A DNA stretch of 64,000 nt from contig CACZDN010000008.1 of the NCBI GenBank assembly GCA_902779945.1, positions 62,001 to 126,000 on the forward strand, read 5' to 3'. The position numbers were made by a program, and so were the translations under genes. How positions within the stretch are numbered: the stretch's first letter is position 1; every line of letters starts with the position of its first letter. Positions 23,028-31,788 of this stretch are shown here, in pieces. The notes under the pieces are model-generated. The model was not told the DNA's origin, did not search any database, and saw nothing but the letters and a program-made list of their open reading frames with translations. The stretch comes from Oscillospiraceae bacterium. Lineage in GTDB: Bacteria > Bacillota > Clostridia > Oscillospirales > Oscillospiraceae.

Positions 23028-24584
23028 TTGGCTGATTACATTCTTGTGATGAAGAACATCACAAAGGAATTTCCCGGCGTCAAAGCGCTTGACGACGTAA
23101 ATCTTCAGGTCGAGCGCGGCGAGATCCACGCCCTTGTCGGCGAAAACGGCGCCGGCAAGTCCACCCTGATGAACGTGCTTTCGGGCACCTATCCCTACGG
23201 CACCTACAGCGGCGATATTATTTACAATGGCGAGGTCTGCAAGTTCAACACCCTTCGCGACAGCGAAAAGCTCGGTATCGTCATCATCCACCAGGAGCTG
23301 GCTCTGATCCCGGAGCTCTCCATCGGTGAGAACATGTTCCTTGGCAACGAGCGCAAGGGCAAATTCGGGATCGACTGGGACCGCACCTTCCATGAGGCCA
23401 GGATACACATGGATCAGGTCGGCCTGAAGGAGAGCGAGCATACGCTCATCAAGGACATCGGCACCGGCAAGCAGCAGCTGGTCGAGATCGCGAAAGCGCT
23501 GTCCAAGAACGTGAAGCTGCTGATCCTGGACGAGCCGACCTCCTCCCTGAACGAGGAGGACTCCAGGATGCTTCTGAACCTCCTGCTGGAGTTCAAGAAG
23601 CAGGGCATGACCTCGATCATCATCTCCCATAAGCTGAACGAGATCGCCTACGTGGCCGACCGGATCACGGTCGTCCGCGACGGCGCGACGATTGAAACGA
23701 TAGACAACCACGACCGCACCGTGGACGAGGACCGCATCATCAAGGGCATGGTGGGGCGCGAGCTCAGCGACCGCTTCCCCAGACGCGTCCCGAACATCAG
23801 CGATGAGAAGGGGCTGGAGGTCAGGCACTGGACTGTCCACCACCCCGTGTACACCGAAAAGGTCGTGGACGACGACGTGTCCTTCTATGTGCGCAAGGGC
23901 GAGATCGTCGGTTTCTCCGGCCTGCAGGGCGCGGGCCGCACGGAGCTGGCCATGTCCATCTTCGGCCACGCCTACGGCTCCGGCATCTCCGGGGAGCTCT
24001 ATATCGGCGGCAAGAAGATGAACATCACGAACGAGCGCCAGGCCATCGAGGCCGGGCTTGCCTACGTCACCGAGGACCGCAAGGGCAACGGCCTCATCCT
24101 GCCGCAGACCATCGCCGTCAACACCACCATGGCCAGGCTGGGCAAGGTCTGCAACGGCGCCGTGATCGACACCGTCAGGGAGAACATGGCGGCGGAGGAA
24201 TACCGCGAGAAGCTCAAGACCAAGACTCCCTCCGTCCAGCAGGCGGCGGGCAATCTCTCCGGCGGCAACCAGCAGAAGGTGCTGCTCGCCAAGTGGATGT
24301 TCGCCGATTCCGACGTGCTGATCCTGGACGAGCCTACCCGCGGCATCGACGTCGGCGCGAAGTATGAGATCTACTGCATCATGAACGACCTTGTCGCCCA
24401 GGGCAAGTCCGTCATCATGATCTCCTCCGAAATGCCCGAGATCCTCGGCATGTGCGACCGCGTCTACGTCATGAACGAGGGCCGGATCGTCGCGGAGATG
24501 GACGTCGCGGACGCCTCCCAGGAGAAGATCATGGCGGCGATCCTCAAGTCCGAAAAGAAAAAAGAGGGAGAAAAACAAGTATGA
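23028..24584 (+). CDS. mmsA: Multiple-monosaccharide ABC transporter ATP-binding protein
   Basis: A 518-residue ATPase with two ABC cassettes, as usual for monosaccharide importers. The first has Walker [13 protein letters not shown] and Walker [14 protein letters not shown]; its signature is degenerate ([14 protein letters not shown]). The second has a degenerate Walker A ([12 protein letters not shown]), as is normal in this family, but an intact LSGGNQQKV signature and [20 protein letters not shown]. Translation starts at TTG 23028, 9 bases after GAGGAGG; a nearby ATG at 23020 is out of frame and stops quickly. The stop overlaps the permease start. Confidence 0.93.
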   Translation: MADYILVMKNITKEFPGVKALDDVNLQVERGEIHALVGENGAGKSTLMNVLSGTYPYGTYSGDIIYNGEVCKFNTLRDSEKLGIVIIHQELALIPELSIGENMFLGNERKGKFGIDWDRTFHEARIHMDQVGLKESEHTLIKDIGTGKQQLVEIAKALSKNVKLLILDEPTSSLNEEDSRMLLNLLLEFKKQGMTSIIISHKLNEIAYVADRITVVRDGATIETIDNHDRTVDEDRIIKGMVGRELSDRFPRRVPNISDEKGLEVRHWTVHHPVYTEKVVDDDVSFYVRKGEIVGFSGLQGAGRTELAMSIFGHAYGSGISGELYIGGKKMNITNERQAIEAGLAYVTEDRKGNGLILPQTIAVNTTMARLGKVCNGAVIDTVRENMAAEEYREKLKTKTPSVQQAAGNLSGGNQQKVLLAKWMFADSDVLILDEPTRGIDVGAKYEIYCIMNDLVAQGKSVIMISSEMPEILGMCDRVYVMNEGRIVAEMDVADASQEKIMAAILKSEKKKEGEKQV

Positions 24585-25747
24585 ATGCGAAATCCTTTGT
24601 CAAGAAGTATACGATGGTTATCGCGCTGGTCGCGGTGTTCATCCTCTTCGGCCTGCTGACACAGGGCCGTCTGTTCTATCCGCAGAACATGTCGAACCTC
24701 CTGCTCCAGAACTCCTACGTTCTCGTGCTGGCCTGCGGCATGCTGCTGTGCATCCTGACGGGCGGCAACATCGACCTGTCCGTCGGCTCCACCGTCTGCC
24801 TTGTCGGCGCGCTGGCCGCGCAGCTCATGGACAAGAGCGGCATGAACGCCATCCTTGTCATCTTCCTGTGTCTGGCTGTAGGTGCTGTCATCGGCGGCTG
24901 GCAGGGCTTCTGGATCGGCTACATCCACATCCCGCCCTTCATCTGCACGCTGTCCGGCATGTTCCTGTTCCGCGGCCTGGGCCGCGTCATCCTCAAGTCC
25001 AAGACCGTCCCGGTCAAGGACGCGCTGTTCCTCAAGATCTTCGCCTCCTACGTCCAGATACCCGGGCTTGACAACGCCAAGGAAAAGTGGCTGCCCTCGG
25101 CCCTCATCGTCGGCGTGGTGATCGCGCTCGTGCTGCTGATCACGGTCTTTACCAGCCGCGCCAGCCGCGCCAAAAAGGGCTACGCGGTCGGCCCGCTCGC
25201 CCCGGAGCTCGCCAAGAAGGTCATCATCGCGGCGCTGGTGGTCTACTACTCCTACAAGCTCGCCAGCTACAAGGGCATCCCGGTCATGCTGATCTGGGTG
25301 CTGGCCGTGGTGTTTATCTACTCCTTCATCACCAGCAAGACCGCCCTCGGCCGTTACTTCTACGCCGTCGGCGGCAACGAGAAGGCCACCAAGCTCTCCG
25401 GCATCGACACCCGCAGGGTCTACTTCCTGGCCTACCTGTCCATGTCCTTCCTGGCCGGCCTCTCCGGCCTGCTGATGGCCGCCCGAATCGCCTCCGTCAA
25501 CGGCGACACCGGCAACGCCTTCGAGATGGACGCCATCGGCTCCTGCTTCATCGGCGGCGCCTCCGCCTACGGCGGCTCCGGCACGGTGGCGGGCATCTGC
25601 ATCGGCGCTATCTTCCTCGGCGTCATCAACCAGGGCATGTCCATCATCGGCCTGGACAACAACTGGCAGTACATCGTCAAGGGCGCGGTGCTCCTGATCG
25701 CCGTTATCTTTGACGTCGTCTCCAACCACAAGACCGGCAAGGGCTGA
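24581..25747 (+). CDS. mmsB: Multiple-monosaccharide ABC transporter permease
   Basis: A 388-residue membrane protein with about ten hydrophobic segments, starting at ATG 24581 inside the ATPase stop (ATGA). The family segment [25 protein letters not shown] and the loop [19 protein letters not shown], which contacts the ATPase, are present, along with [23 protein letters not shown]. Probably works as a homodimer with the ATPase and ChvE-like protein to import xylose, galactose, glucose or related sugars. Substrate is not decided by sequence. Confidence 0.92.
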   Translation: MNAKSFVKKYTMVIALVAVFILFGLLTQGRLFYPQNMSNLLLQNSYVLVLACGMLLCILTGGNIDLSVGSTVCLVGALAAQLMDKSGMNAILVIFLCLAVGAVIGGWQGFWIGYIHIPPFICTLSGMFLFRGLGRVILKSKTVPVKDALFLKIFASYVQIPGLDNAKEKWLPSALIVGVVIALVLLITVFTSRASRAKKGYAVGPLAPELAKKVIIAALVVYYSYKLASYKGIPVMLIWVLAVVFIYSFITSKTALGRYFYAVGGNEKATKLSGIDTRRVYFLAYLSMSFLAGLSGLLMAARIASVNGDTGNAFEMDAIGSCFIGGASAYGGSGTVAGICIGAIFLGVINQGMSIIGLDNNWQYIVKGAVLLIAVIFDVVSNHKTGKG

Positions 25748-25769
25748 GCCGGACGAGAAACAAAACCAC

Positions 25770-26072
25770 GGGGCTGTCTCAAAACACCCTGTCATCTGCG
25801 CAAAGCGAAGTCGAAGGATCTTCTCCCGCAGTTTTCGGAAACCGCAAAGGAGAGATCCTTCGGCACTTCGTTTCTGAGGATGGCAAAACGGTCAGTTGAT
25901 ACTATTCCCTGATAGAAAGCGGGCAAGAAATTTCGAGCAAAATTTGTGTCAGGCAAGGCGAAGCCCGCAGGGCATAATGGAGATATATGTTCAAGGGCCT
26001 CAACGCAGCACGGCGCAAATTTTGCCGGAAGGACTGTCTGGTTTCTATCAGGGAATAGTATGAGACGGCCCC
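25770..26072. repeat. Family C palindromic repeat, copy 2, split by a family D element
   Basis: Starts GGGGCTGTCTCA and ends TGAGACGGCCCC, with the same inner arms as 11764-11901 (AGTCGAAGGATCTTC, GAGATCCTTCGGCACTTCG). Copy 1 is 138 bp; this one is 303 bp because a 161-bp unit is inserted near its right end. The full gap 25748-26092 has no gene. Confidence 0.85.
25900..26060. mobile_element. Family D MITE-like element, 161 bp, 19-bp perfect inverted ends, TGA duplication
   Basis: TACTATTCCCTGATAGAAA at 25900-25918 is the exact reverse complement of 26042-26060. TGA flanks both sides (25897-25899 and 26061-26063). The inner sequence has no open reading frame of note. Its absence from the otherwise similar family C copy at 11764 supports insertion. 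A 9-base match to its end (GGAATAGTA) is present at 33733-33741. Confidence 0.8.
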
Positions 26073-26092
26073 TTCGTAAATGAGGAAAAAAC

Positions 26093-26398
26093 GTGAACAA
26101 CAGCGGAGCTGATTTTGAATACGACATCCAGAAGCGCGCCCGCGCCAGCACCGCCGCGACCCTGCGCGCCGCGGTGGCGATCTACTTTATCTATCTCGGC
26201 CGCAGCGTCATCGTGGGCGTGCGGGAGGGGAGCACCACCATGGCCCCCTGGCTCGGCTGGACGGCGGGGATCGTCTTCATCGCGGCGGCGCTGGCCTTCG
26301 GCGTGTACGCCTGGAAGCGCTGGCGGCAGGATCTCGAGGCTGCCCGCCTGCCGGCAGAGGCACTGACAACGGAGGAGGAGAAGCCCGATGGAGAATGA
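26093..26398 (+). CDS. Small membrane protein (101 aa), unknown function
   Basis: GTG start at 26093 after TGAGGAAAAA. Two hydrophobic helices: TLRAAVAIYFIYLGRSVIVG and LGWTAGIVFIAAALAFGVYAW, a short external loop between them and a charged tail (KRWRQDLEAARLP). It overlaps the following gene by 11 bases, so the two are co-translated. No family recognised; a role with the downstream soluble protein is likely. Confidence 0.65.
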   Translation: MNNSGADFEYDIQKRARASTAATLRAAVAIYFIYLGRSVIVGVREGSTTMAPWLGWTAGIVFIAAALAFGVYAWKRWRQDLEAARLPAEALTTEEEKPDGE

Positions 26399-26825
26399 AA
26401 CCCTGCGCTCGCTGCGGGCGCTCACGTCCGCCTATCTCGACAGGGTCGCGGAGCTGGAGCGCAACCGCAAGTTCCCCGAGGGCCTGTTCGGAATCAAGGG
26501 CGGCCCCAAGGACGACCCCTGTCACGAGCGCTACGCGGAGGACGCGAGGGCGCTGCTCACGGCGTTTGCCGCGTCGAAGCCCGGGAGCGAAGACGCCGCC
26601 GCAGTCCTGCGGGAGCTCTTTTCCGCCGCGGAGGCCAACCGGGACGCGCAGTGCGCCTACTGGATGCTCATTGCGGTCCAGGGCCTGGGCCTGCCCCTCG
26701 TCGAAGCCCTGACCCCGGCGGACGCCGCGGCGCTCTGCGGCGCGTACAGGAAGCAATATCCCCGCCGTATGCGCCTGCCCGTCCAGGACGAGATCCTGAA
26801 GCGCCTCCAAAAAGCGGCGGGATGA
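26388..26825 (+). CDS. Soluble helical protein (145 aa), unknown function
   Basis: Starts inside the preceding membrane-protein gene and encodes a helical protein without signal or membrane segment. Notable stretches are LTSAYLDRVAELERNRKFPEG and YWMLIAVQGLGLPLVEALTP. No catalytic motif is recognised. A family A element begins 16 bases after its stop codon. Confidence 0.6.
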   Translation: MENETLRSLRALTSAYLDRVAELERNRKFPEGLFGIKGGPKDDPCHERYAEDARALLTAFAASKPGSEDAAAVLRELFSAAEANRDAQCAYWMLIAVQGLGLPLVEALTPADAAALCGAYRKQYPRRMRLPVQDEILKRLQKAAG

Positions 26826-26841
26826 ACGGACATTTCATTAA

Positions 26842-27043
26842 GGCAACACCGCACAATCCGCCATCGGCGCCTCCTGGAAAAATAGTGCCCTGACTTCGAG
26901 CCTTTTTCTTGCAATACACAAAGTATTCCTGCGAAAATTCGTCACTTTTTCTTGCAATACACAAAGTATTCCTGCAAAAAACTGCCATCGTCAGAACCCA
27001 ATTTTTCTCAGGATCTGCTCTTGCCGAATTATGCGGTATTGCC
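26842..27043. repeat. Family A element A4 with internal tandem duplication (202 bp)
   Basis: Left end GGCAACACCGCACAATCCGCC, flanked by TTAA (26838-26841); right end GCCGAATTATGCGGTATTGCC. The central segment CTTTTTCTTGCAATACACAA...AGTATTCCTGCRAAA occurs twice, about 43 bp apart, which explains the extra length over 159 bp. The right flank (CAAG) does not match TTAA, so one side has changed. The remaining bases 27044-27251 hold a 10-bp hairpin (27069-27101) and no gene. Confidence 0.88.
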
Positions 27044-27251
27044 CAAGGCGAAAAAGCAAATACAATCCGTTTTTTGCGGGGGCGTGTACCTCGCAAAAAA
27101 CATCGCTCAGCCTGCAGGCTTTCTCGTTTCGCAAAAATGCCCAAAGTCATATTTGTGAAACAAACGCGGACGGGATGAGACACCCCTTGATTTTTGCGGA
27201 GCAGTCCTGTATATTCTTTCCCAGCGACAAAACGCAGGGGGAATATGCCAA

Positions 27252-28202
27252 ATGAACGAGACCACACGCAAGACCGATTTTTTATCCACCGTCGCCGGGA
27301 TTTTAGCGGCGGCGGTCACGGCTAATCTGCTCTGGGGCAGCGCCGCGCCCTGCATCAAGCTGGGCTACCGCTGGTTCGGCATCGCGGGCGAGGACGTGAT
27401 GACTCAGATCCTTTTCGCCGGGGTGCGCTTCACGCTGGCCGGAGTGCTGACGGTGCTGCTCGGCAGTCTCCTGCGCGGGCGTCTGCTCCTGCCGAAGCGC
27501 GGCTCCGGCGGCATGATCCTCAAGCTCGCCATGATGCAGACCGTGATCCAGTATACGTTTTTCTACATCGGCCTGTCCCACGCGCCGGGCTTCAAGGGCT
27601 CCATCATTTCGCCCACCAGCACCTTCTTCGCCCTGCTGATCGCGGCCCTCGTGTTCCGTCAGGAAAAGCTCACGGCGAAAAAGCTGCTCGGCTGTCTGAT
27701 CGGCTTTGCGGGCGTGGTCGTGGTCAGCATGACCGGCCGTCTCGAGGGCGGCGTGCGCCTGGACGGCGAGGGCTTTCTCGTCCTGGCGGCGGCGTCCTAC
27801 GGCTGCTCCTCCGTGCTCATCAAGCGCTATTCCGAGCGTGAGGATCCGGTGGTGCTAAGCGGCTGGCAGTTCATCCTCGGCGGCGCGCTCATGACCGCGG
27901 CGGCCCTGCTCGGCGGCGGCCGGCTCCACGCGGAGAGCACAGGCGCCTGGCCGCTGATGGTCTATCTGAGCCTGGTCTCCGCCGTGGCCTACACGCTCTG
28001 GTCCCTGCTCCTGCAGCGGCACCCGGTCTCGCGCATCATGGTCTACTCGTTTCTGAACCCTGTCTTCGGCGTGCTCCTCTCGGCCATCCTTCTGGGCGAG
28101 GCGAAGGGCCTCAACATCCCGCGCTGCCTTCTCGCCATGCTCCTCGTGTGCCTCGGCGTCTGGATCGTGAACCGACCGGAGAGCGCAAAGAACAGAGCGT
28201 GA
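27252..28202 (+). CDS. DMT superfamily (EamA) transporter
   Basis: A 316-residue membrane protein with about ten hydrophobic helices in two EamA repeats: ANLLWGSAAPCIKLGYRW and QTVIQYTFFYIGLSHAPGFKGSI in the first, LVLAAASYGCSSVLIKRYSE and LSLVSAVAYTLWSLLLQRHP plus FLNPVFGVLLSAILLGE in the second. The family exports or exchanges small metabolites such as amino acids and nucleosides. Substrate unknown. A hairpin of the family B type follows before the convergent rdgB. Confidence 0.88.
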   Translation: MNETTRKTDFLSTVAGILAAAVTANLLWGSAAPCIKLGYRWFGIAGEDVMTQILFAGVRFTLAGVLTVLLGSLLRGRLLLPKRGSGGMILKLAMMQTVIQYTFFYIGLSHAPGFKGSIISPTSTFFALLIAALVFRQEKLTAKKLLGCLIGFAGVVVVSMTGRLEGGVRLDGEGFLVLAAASYGCSSVLIKRYSEREDPVVLSGWQFILGGALMTAAALLGGGRLHAESTGAWPLMVYLSLVSAVAYTLWSLLLQRHPVSRIMVYSFLNPVFGVLLSAILLGEAKGLNIPRCLLAMLLVCLGVWIVNRPESAKNRA

Positions 28203-28272
28203 AGCGACGTACGCTTCCGGCCGTGGGGACAATGCACGAATTGCCCGGCGGAGAAATATGAGAATAACGAAA

Positions 28273-28315
28273 AGCATACGGCAAATTCGCAAAAGCTGCG
28301 GATTTGCCGTATGCT
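28273..28315. terminator. Bidirectional terminator-like hairpin, family B copy 2
   Basis: AGCATACGGCAAAT (28273-28286) pairs perfectly with ATTTGCCGTATGCT (28302-28315), and TTCGC with GCGGA inside. It lies between the convergent EamA and rdgB genes. Confidence 0.75.
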
Positions 28316-28335
28316 CATCAATGACAGGGAGCACG

Positions 28336-28917
28336 TCAAAGCGCCTCCAGCTTCTTCACGAGCTGCCGAAGGGCCTTGCCGCGGTGGCTGATGCTGTTTT
28401 TCTCCTCGGGGCTGATCTCCGCCGTGCGCAGACCGCGCTCGGGCAGGAGAAAGAGGGAGTCGTAGCCGAAGCCGTTCGTGCCGCGCTCGTCGTGGGCGAT
28501 CCAGCCGTAGAGTGCGTCCTGCGCCGTCAGAAGCCGCCCGTCCGGCCAGGCGAGGGCGATGGCGCAGGTGAAGTGCGCGGCGCGGTTTTCGACGTTCTCG
28601 AGCTCCTTGAGAAGCCGGCGGCGGTTTGCGGCGTCGTCCCCGTGTACGCCGGAAAAGCGCGCGGAATAGACCCCCGGCGCGCCGCCCAGCGCGTCGACGC
28701 AGAGGCCGCTGTCGTCCGCGATGGCGCAGCAGCCGGAGAGCGCGGCCAGCTCCGTCGCCTTCTTTACGGCGTTTTCCAGAAAGGTCTCGCCGTCCTCGAC
28801 CGTCTCGTGCTCGATACCCGCCTCGCGCATGGACTGTACGTCGTCAAAGAAGGGCGCGAGGATGGCCTTCATCTCGACCAGCTTGTGCGCGTTGTTGGAT
28901 GCAATGATCAGTTTCAT
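28336..28917 (-). CDS. rdgB: XTP/dITP diphosphatase (RdgB/HAM1)
   Basis: A 193-residue house-cleaning enzyme that hydrolyses non-canonical purine triphosphates (XTP, dITP) to monophosphates and keeps them out of DNA and RNA. Family motifs are all present: IIASNNAHKLVEM, AIADDSGLCVDALGGAPGVYSAR with the catalytic Asp, GTNGFGYDSLF, and KNSISHRGKAL. Length is typical. GAGGAGGATCAAAAC precedes the ATG. It is transcribed away from the TSCPD gene. Confidence 0.95.
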   Translation of the reverse strand: MKLIIASNNAHKLVEMKAILAPFFDDVQSMREAGIEHETVEDGETFLENAVKKATELAALSGCCAIADDSGLCVDALGGAPGVYSARFSGVHGDDAANRRRLLKELENVENRAAHFTCAIALAWPDGRLLTAQDALYGWIAHDERGTNGFGYDSLFLLPERGLRTAEISPEEKNSISHRGKALRQLVKKLEAL

Positions 28918-28946
28918 GTTTTGATCCTCCTCGATGGTTTCATGCT

Positions 28947-28975
28947 ATCATACATCAAAAACCGCGGCGCGGCAA
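28947..28975 (-). promoter_or_regulatory. rdgB promoter
   Basis: On the minus strand TTGCCG (28975-28970), 17 bases, TATGAT (28952-28947). It stands back to back with the TSCPD promoter; the two -35 boxes are one base apart. Confidence 0.65.
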
Positions 28976-28976
28976 C

Positions 28977-29005
28977 TTGAAATACGGCCTGCGGCATGAT
29001 AAAAT
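28977..29005 (+). promoter_or_regulatory. Promoter of the TSCPD-SleB-rsmG run
   Basis: TTGAAA (28977-28982), 17 bases, TAAAAT (29000-29005), 26 bases before the TSCPD gene start. Confidence 0.8.
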
Positions 29006-29031
29006 CAGAAAAAACCCATGGAGGAAGCGCT

Positions 29032-29286
29032 ATGAAGATCACATACCGCCCGAGGGGCGTCTGCTCGCAGCTCATGGAGATCGAAATCGAAGACGGCAAA
29101 ATCGCCTCCGTTCAGGTCGTCGGCGGGTGCAGCGGGAATTTGCAGGGCATCTCCCGCCTGCTCCGGGGCATGGAGGTCGACGAGGCGATCCGCCGCATGG
29201 AGGGCATCCGCTGCGGGATGAAGCCCACCTCCTGTCCCGACCAGCTCGCGGCGGCGCTGCGGCAGTACCGCGCGGAACATGCGTAA
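29032..29286 (+). CDS. TSCPD domain-containing protein (TIGR03905 family)
   Basis: An 84-residue protein starting at ATG 29032 after GGAGGAAGCGCT. It contains TYRPRGVCSQLMEIEIEDGK, VVGGCSGNLQGISRLL and the terminal MKPTSCPDQLAAAL, the cysteine motif that names the family and is also found at the end of some ribonucleotide reductases. The small stand-alone form is common in Clostridia; its biochemical role is not established. It overlaps the SleB-like gene by 8 bases. Confidence 0.9.
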   Translation: MKITYRPRGVCSQLMEIEIEDGKIASVQVVGGCSGNLQGISRLLRGMEVDEAIRRMEGIRCGMKPTSCPDQLAAALRQYRAEHA

Positions 29287-30232
29287 GCGCCTTTGCTGCG
29301 CCGCGCTCGTCTTCACGCTGCTGCTGTCCGGCTGCGGTGCGATCGGAGACGTCGTGCGCGCCCCGATCCGTGCAGCCGCCTCGACCGAGACGCCGCTCGC
29401 GCCCCTCGCGCGAAGAACGGACGACGCGGACGCCGACGCGCTGCCCGTATATCTGGACGGGCTGCTGCTCGCCCGGGGCGTCAAAAAGGAGGACGCGGTC
29501 TATGTCGCCCTGCGGCCCCTGTGCGCGCATGCGGACGTCACCATGAGCTGGACCGGGGACCGCGCCCGCTTCACGCTCGAGCTCGGCGCACTCAAGGTGG
29601 AAGGGCGGGCCGGACAGGAATACTATGCCGCCTCGGGCCGCTACGTCTTCGCGCCGGAGGACTGGCTTTTGCGCGGCGGGGAGCTGTACCTGCCGGTAAA
29701 CGCGCTGTGCAGGCTCCTGACGCTCACGGCGGAGGAGCGGGACGGGGCCCTGTATCTCGGCGGCCCTGTGCGCGTGATGGAGGCCGGGCAGGACTACTAT
29801 GACCTCAACTTCCCGCAGGGGGACCTGTACTGGCTGGCGCACATCATCCGCTCCGAGGCCGGGATCGAACCGCTGGAGAGCAAGATCGGCGTCGGCAACG
29901 TGGTCATGAACCGCGTGAAGAGCCCGGATTTCCCCGACAACGTCTTCGACGTGATCTTTGACCACGAGCACGGGATGCAGTTCGAGCCCATCTCCAAGGG
30001 CACCATCCACGAGGAGCCGAAGGCCGAGGACACCATCGCGGCCTGCCTTGTGCTCGAGGGCGCAGACGTGGCGGGGGAGTGCCTCTACTTCGTCAACCCC
30101 GATTTCGGCAGCTTCTGGTTCGACAACAATTTACAGTTTGTGAAGAAGATCGGCCGCCACAATTATTACATTGAGAGAGTAAACGAAAATGCCGCAACAG
30201 ACGCTGGAACAGATCCTGCGGCAGGGACTTGA
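29279..30232 (+). CDS. SleB-type cell wall hydrolase lipoprotein
   Basis: A 317-residue secreted protein. Residues 1-19 are a lipoprotein signal with lipobox LLSGCG. Residues ~50-170 resemble a copper-amine-oxidase-N or stalk-like beta domain (LPVYLDGLLLARGVKKEDAV, YLPVNALCRLL). Residues ~185-305 are a Hydrolase_2 (SleB) domain: YWLAHIIRSEAGIEPLESKI with the candidate catalytic Glu, VGNVVMNRVKSPDFPDNVFD and MQFEPISKGTI. The family cleaves peptidoglycan, in spore germination or cell separation. Its last 44 bases overlap rsmG. Confidence 0.88.
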   Translation: MRKRLCCAALVFTLLLSGCGAIGDVVRAPIRAAASTETPLAPLARRTDDADADALPVYLDGLLLARGVKKEDAVYVALRPLCAHADVTMSWTGDRARFTLELGALKVEGRAGQEYYAASGRYVFAPEDWLLRGGELYLPVNALCRLLTLTAEERDGALYLGGPVRVMEAGQDYYDLNFPQGDLYWLAHIIRSEAGIEPLESKIGVGNVVMNRVKSPDFPDNVFDVIFDHEHGMQFEPISKGTIHEEPKAEDTIAACLVLEGADVAGECLYFVNPDFGSFWFDNNLQFVKKIGRHNYYIERVNENAATDAGTDPAAGT

Positions 30233-30905
30233 GGCCCGGGGCGCAAGCCCGGACGACGAGACCCTGCGCCGCTTTCGCATTTACTATGACAATCTGTCGG
30301 AATACAACCGGGTCATGAACCTCACCGCCATCACCGGGGAGGAGGACACGGCGCGCCTGCATTTTCTCGACTGCGCGGCCCTGCTGGACGCGGGGGAGCT
30401 GGACGGGAAGACCCTCATCGACGTCGGCACCGGCGCGGGCTTTCCGGGCCTGGTGCTCAAGATCCTGCGCCCGGGGCTTCGTCTCACGCTGCTCGACAGT
30501 CTGGACAAGCGCCTCGCCTTCCTGCGCGACACCTGCGAAAAGCTGGGCTTTGACGATGTGGCGCTTGTCCACGCCCGGGCCGAGGAGCTGCCCGACGGCT
30601 TCCGCGAGCGCTTTGATTACGCCTCGGCGCGCGCGGTGGCAAGGCTCAACATCCTGTGCGAGCTGTGCCTGCCCTGCGTCAGACCCGGCGGTGCCTTCCT
30701 CGCCATGAAGGGGCCGGAGCTGGACGCGGAGCTGCGGGAGGCCTATGTCGCCCTCAAAGCCCTCGGCGGCAAAACGGAGCGGGTGATCGACTACACGATC
30801 CCCGGCACGGACGTCCGCCACAGCGCGGCGGTCATCCGCAAGATCGCGCCCACCCCCGCGCGCTACCCCCGAAGATGGGCACAGATCAAAAAGAAGCCGC
30901 TTTGA
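30189..30905 (+). CDS. rsmG: 16S rRNA (guanine-527-N7)-methyltransferase
   Basis: A 238-residue SAM-dependent methyltransferase that modifies G527 in the 530 loop of 16S rRNA. Family signatures: YDNLSEYNRVMNLTAIT, the SAM loop LIDVGTGAGFPGLVLKI, LLDSLDKRLAFLRD and ASARAVARLNIL. Start at ATG 30189 lies inside the SleB gene with GAGAGAGTAAACGAA upstream. Length is normal. Confidence 0.95.
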   Translation: MPQQTLEQILRQGLEARGASPDDETLRRFRIYYDNLSEYNRVMNLTAITGEEDTARLHFLDCAALLDAGELDGKTLIDVGTGAGFPGLVLKILRPGLRLTLLDSLDKRLAFLRDTCEKLGFDDVALVHARAEELPDGFRERFDYASARAVARLNILCELCLPCVRPGGAFLAMKGPELDAELREAYVALKALGGKTERVIDYTIPGTDVRHSAAVIRKIAPTPARYPRRWAQIKKKPL

Positions 30906-30984
30906 CAGCGGCGACTCCCTCCGGAACGGACGGATCCGGGAAAGTAAAAAGCTCCGCAGATGCGGAGAGGAACGGAGAGAAGAC

Positions 30985-31182
30985 ATGAAGCGTGTAGATG
31001 CAATCGGGCTGGGTGAGTATCAGATCACCGGCGAGCGGGAGGAGGAGGCCGCGGCGGCCTTCGCGGAGGGCTACCGGCTGTGCTGCGGCGAGAGCGGGGA
31101 CGGCGATTCCATGCTCTGGGAGCTGCGGGGCCTGCGCCGGCGGATCATGGACGAGTACGGTGTGGAGATCACACTGGTTTAA
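30985..31182 (+). CDS. Small acidic protein (65 aa), unknown function
   Basis: ATG 30985 follows GAGAGGAACGGAGAGAAGAC. The product is acidic and helical (GEREEEAAAAFAEGYRLCCG, MLWELRGLRRRIMDEYGVEI). No family is recognised. It sits 12 bases before the SGNH hydrolase gene, so it belongs to the same transcript. Confidence 0.55.
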   Translation: MKRVDAIGLGEYQITGEREEEAAAAFAEGYRLCCGESGDGDSMLWELRGLRRRIMDEYGVEITLV

Positions 31183-31194
31183 GGGAGGGGCACG

Positions 31195-31788
31195 ATGGAC
31201 CTGCTATGCCTGGGCGACAGCCTGACCTTCGGCTCCGGCGTTTCCCCGCGCGAGCGCTGGACAGCGCTTGCCGCGCAGCTGAGCGGCTGGCATGTGATAA
31301 ACCGCGGCGTCTGCGGAGACACCGCGGGCGGTATGCTCGCGAGACTGCAGGGGGAGCTCGCCTCCAGGCCGGACGCGGTGCTCATCATGGGCGGCTTGAA
31401 CGACATCTTTTTCTCCGGCTCGGACCTGAGCGCCCGCGCCGACATGGGGGCCATGCTGCATCAGGTCCTCGCGTCGGGCGCCGTGCCGATCGCCGGCATC
31501 CCCACGCCGCTGGTCCCCGGCATGTTCCCGGAGACCTGGAGCGCGGCGGTGGACTTTGACGCGGCGCGCGCGGCGCTGGGGAGCTACAGCGAATGGCTCG
31601 TGCGCTTCTGCGGGGCCTTCGGGCTGTGCTGCGTGGATTTCCGCCCGGACTTCTTCGACGGGGCCGGGAACGCGGACGCGTCGCTCTATATCGACGGCCT
31701 GCACCCCGGGCCGGAGGGCCACAGGCGCATGGCGGCGCGGCTGGCGGGCGTGCTGAAAAAGCTGGAGGGGGAGCTGGGCCGTGGCTGA
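31195..31788 (+). CDS. SGNH/GDSL hydrolase
   Basis: A 197-residue esterase-like enzyme. Block I is CLGDSLTFGSGVSPRERW with Ser9 as nucleophile, block II CGDTAGGML, block III GGLNDIFFSG, and block V DGLHPGPEGHRRMA with the catalytic Asp/His pair. No signal peptide, so it is cytoplasmic. Members deacylate many substrates; the target here is unknown. It overlaps lplA by 8 bases. Confidence 0.88.
   Translation: MDLLCLGDSLTFGSGVSPRERWTALAAQLSGWHVINRGVCGDTAGGMLARLQGELASRPDAVLIMGGLNDIFFSGSDLSARADMGAMLHQVLASGAVPIAGIPTPLVPGMFPETWSAAVDFDAARAALGSYSEWLVRFCGAFGLCCVDFRPDFFDGAGNADASLYIDGLHPGPEGHRRMAARLAGVLKKLEGELGRG

Noticed and set aside
26909..27178. Short frames such as MQYTKYSCKKLPSSEPNF inside repeat copies
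   Set aside because: They recur only because the repeat recurs, differ by frameshifts between copies and have no ribosome site; they belong to family A elements.
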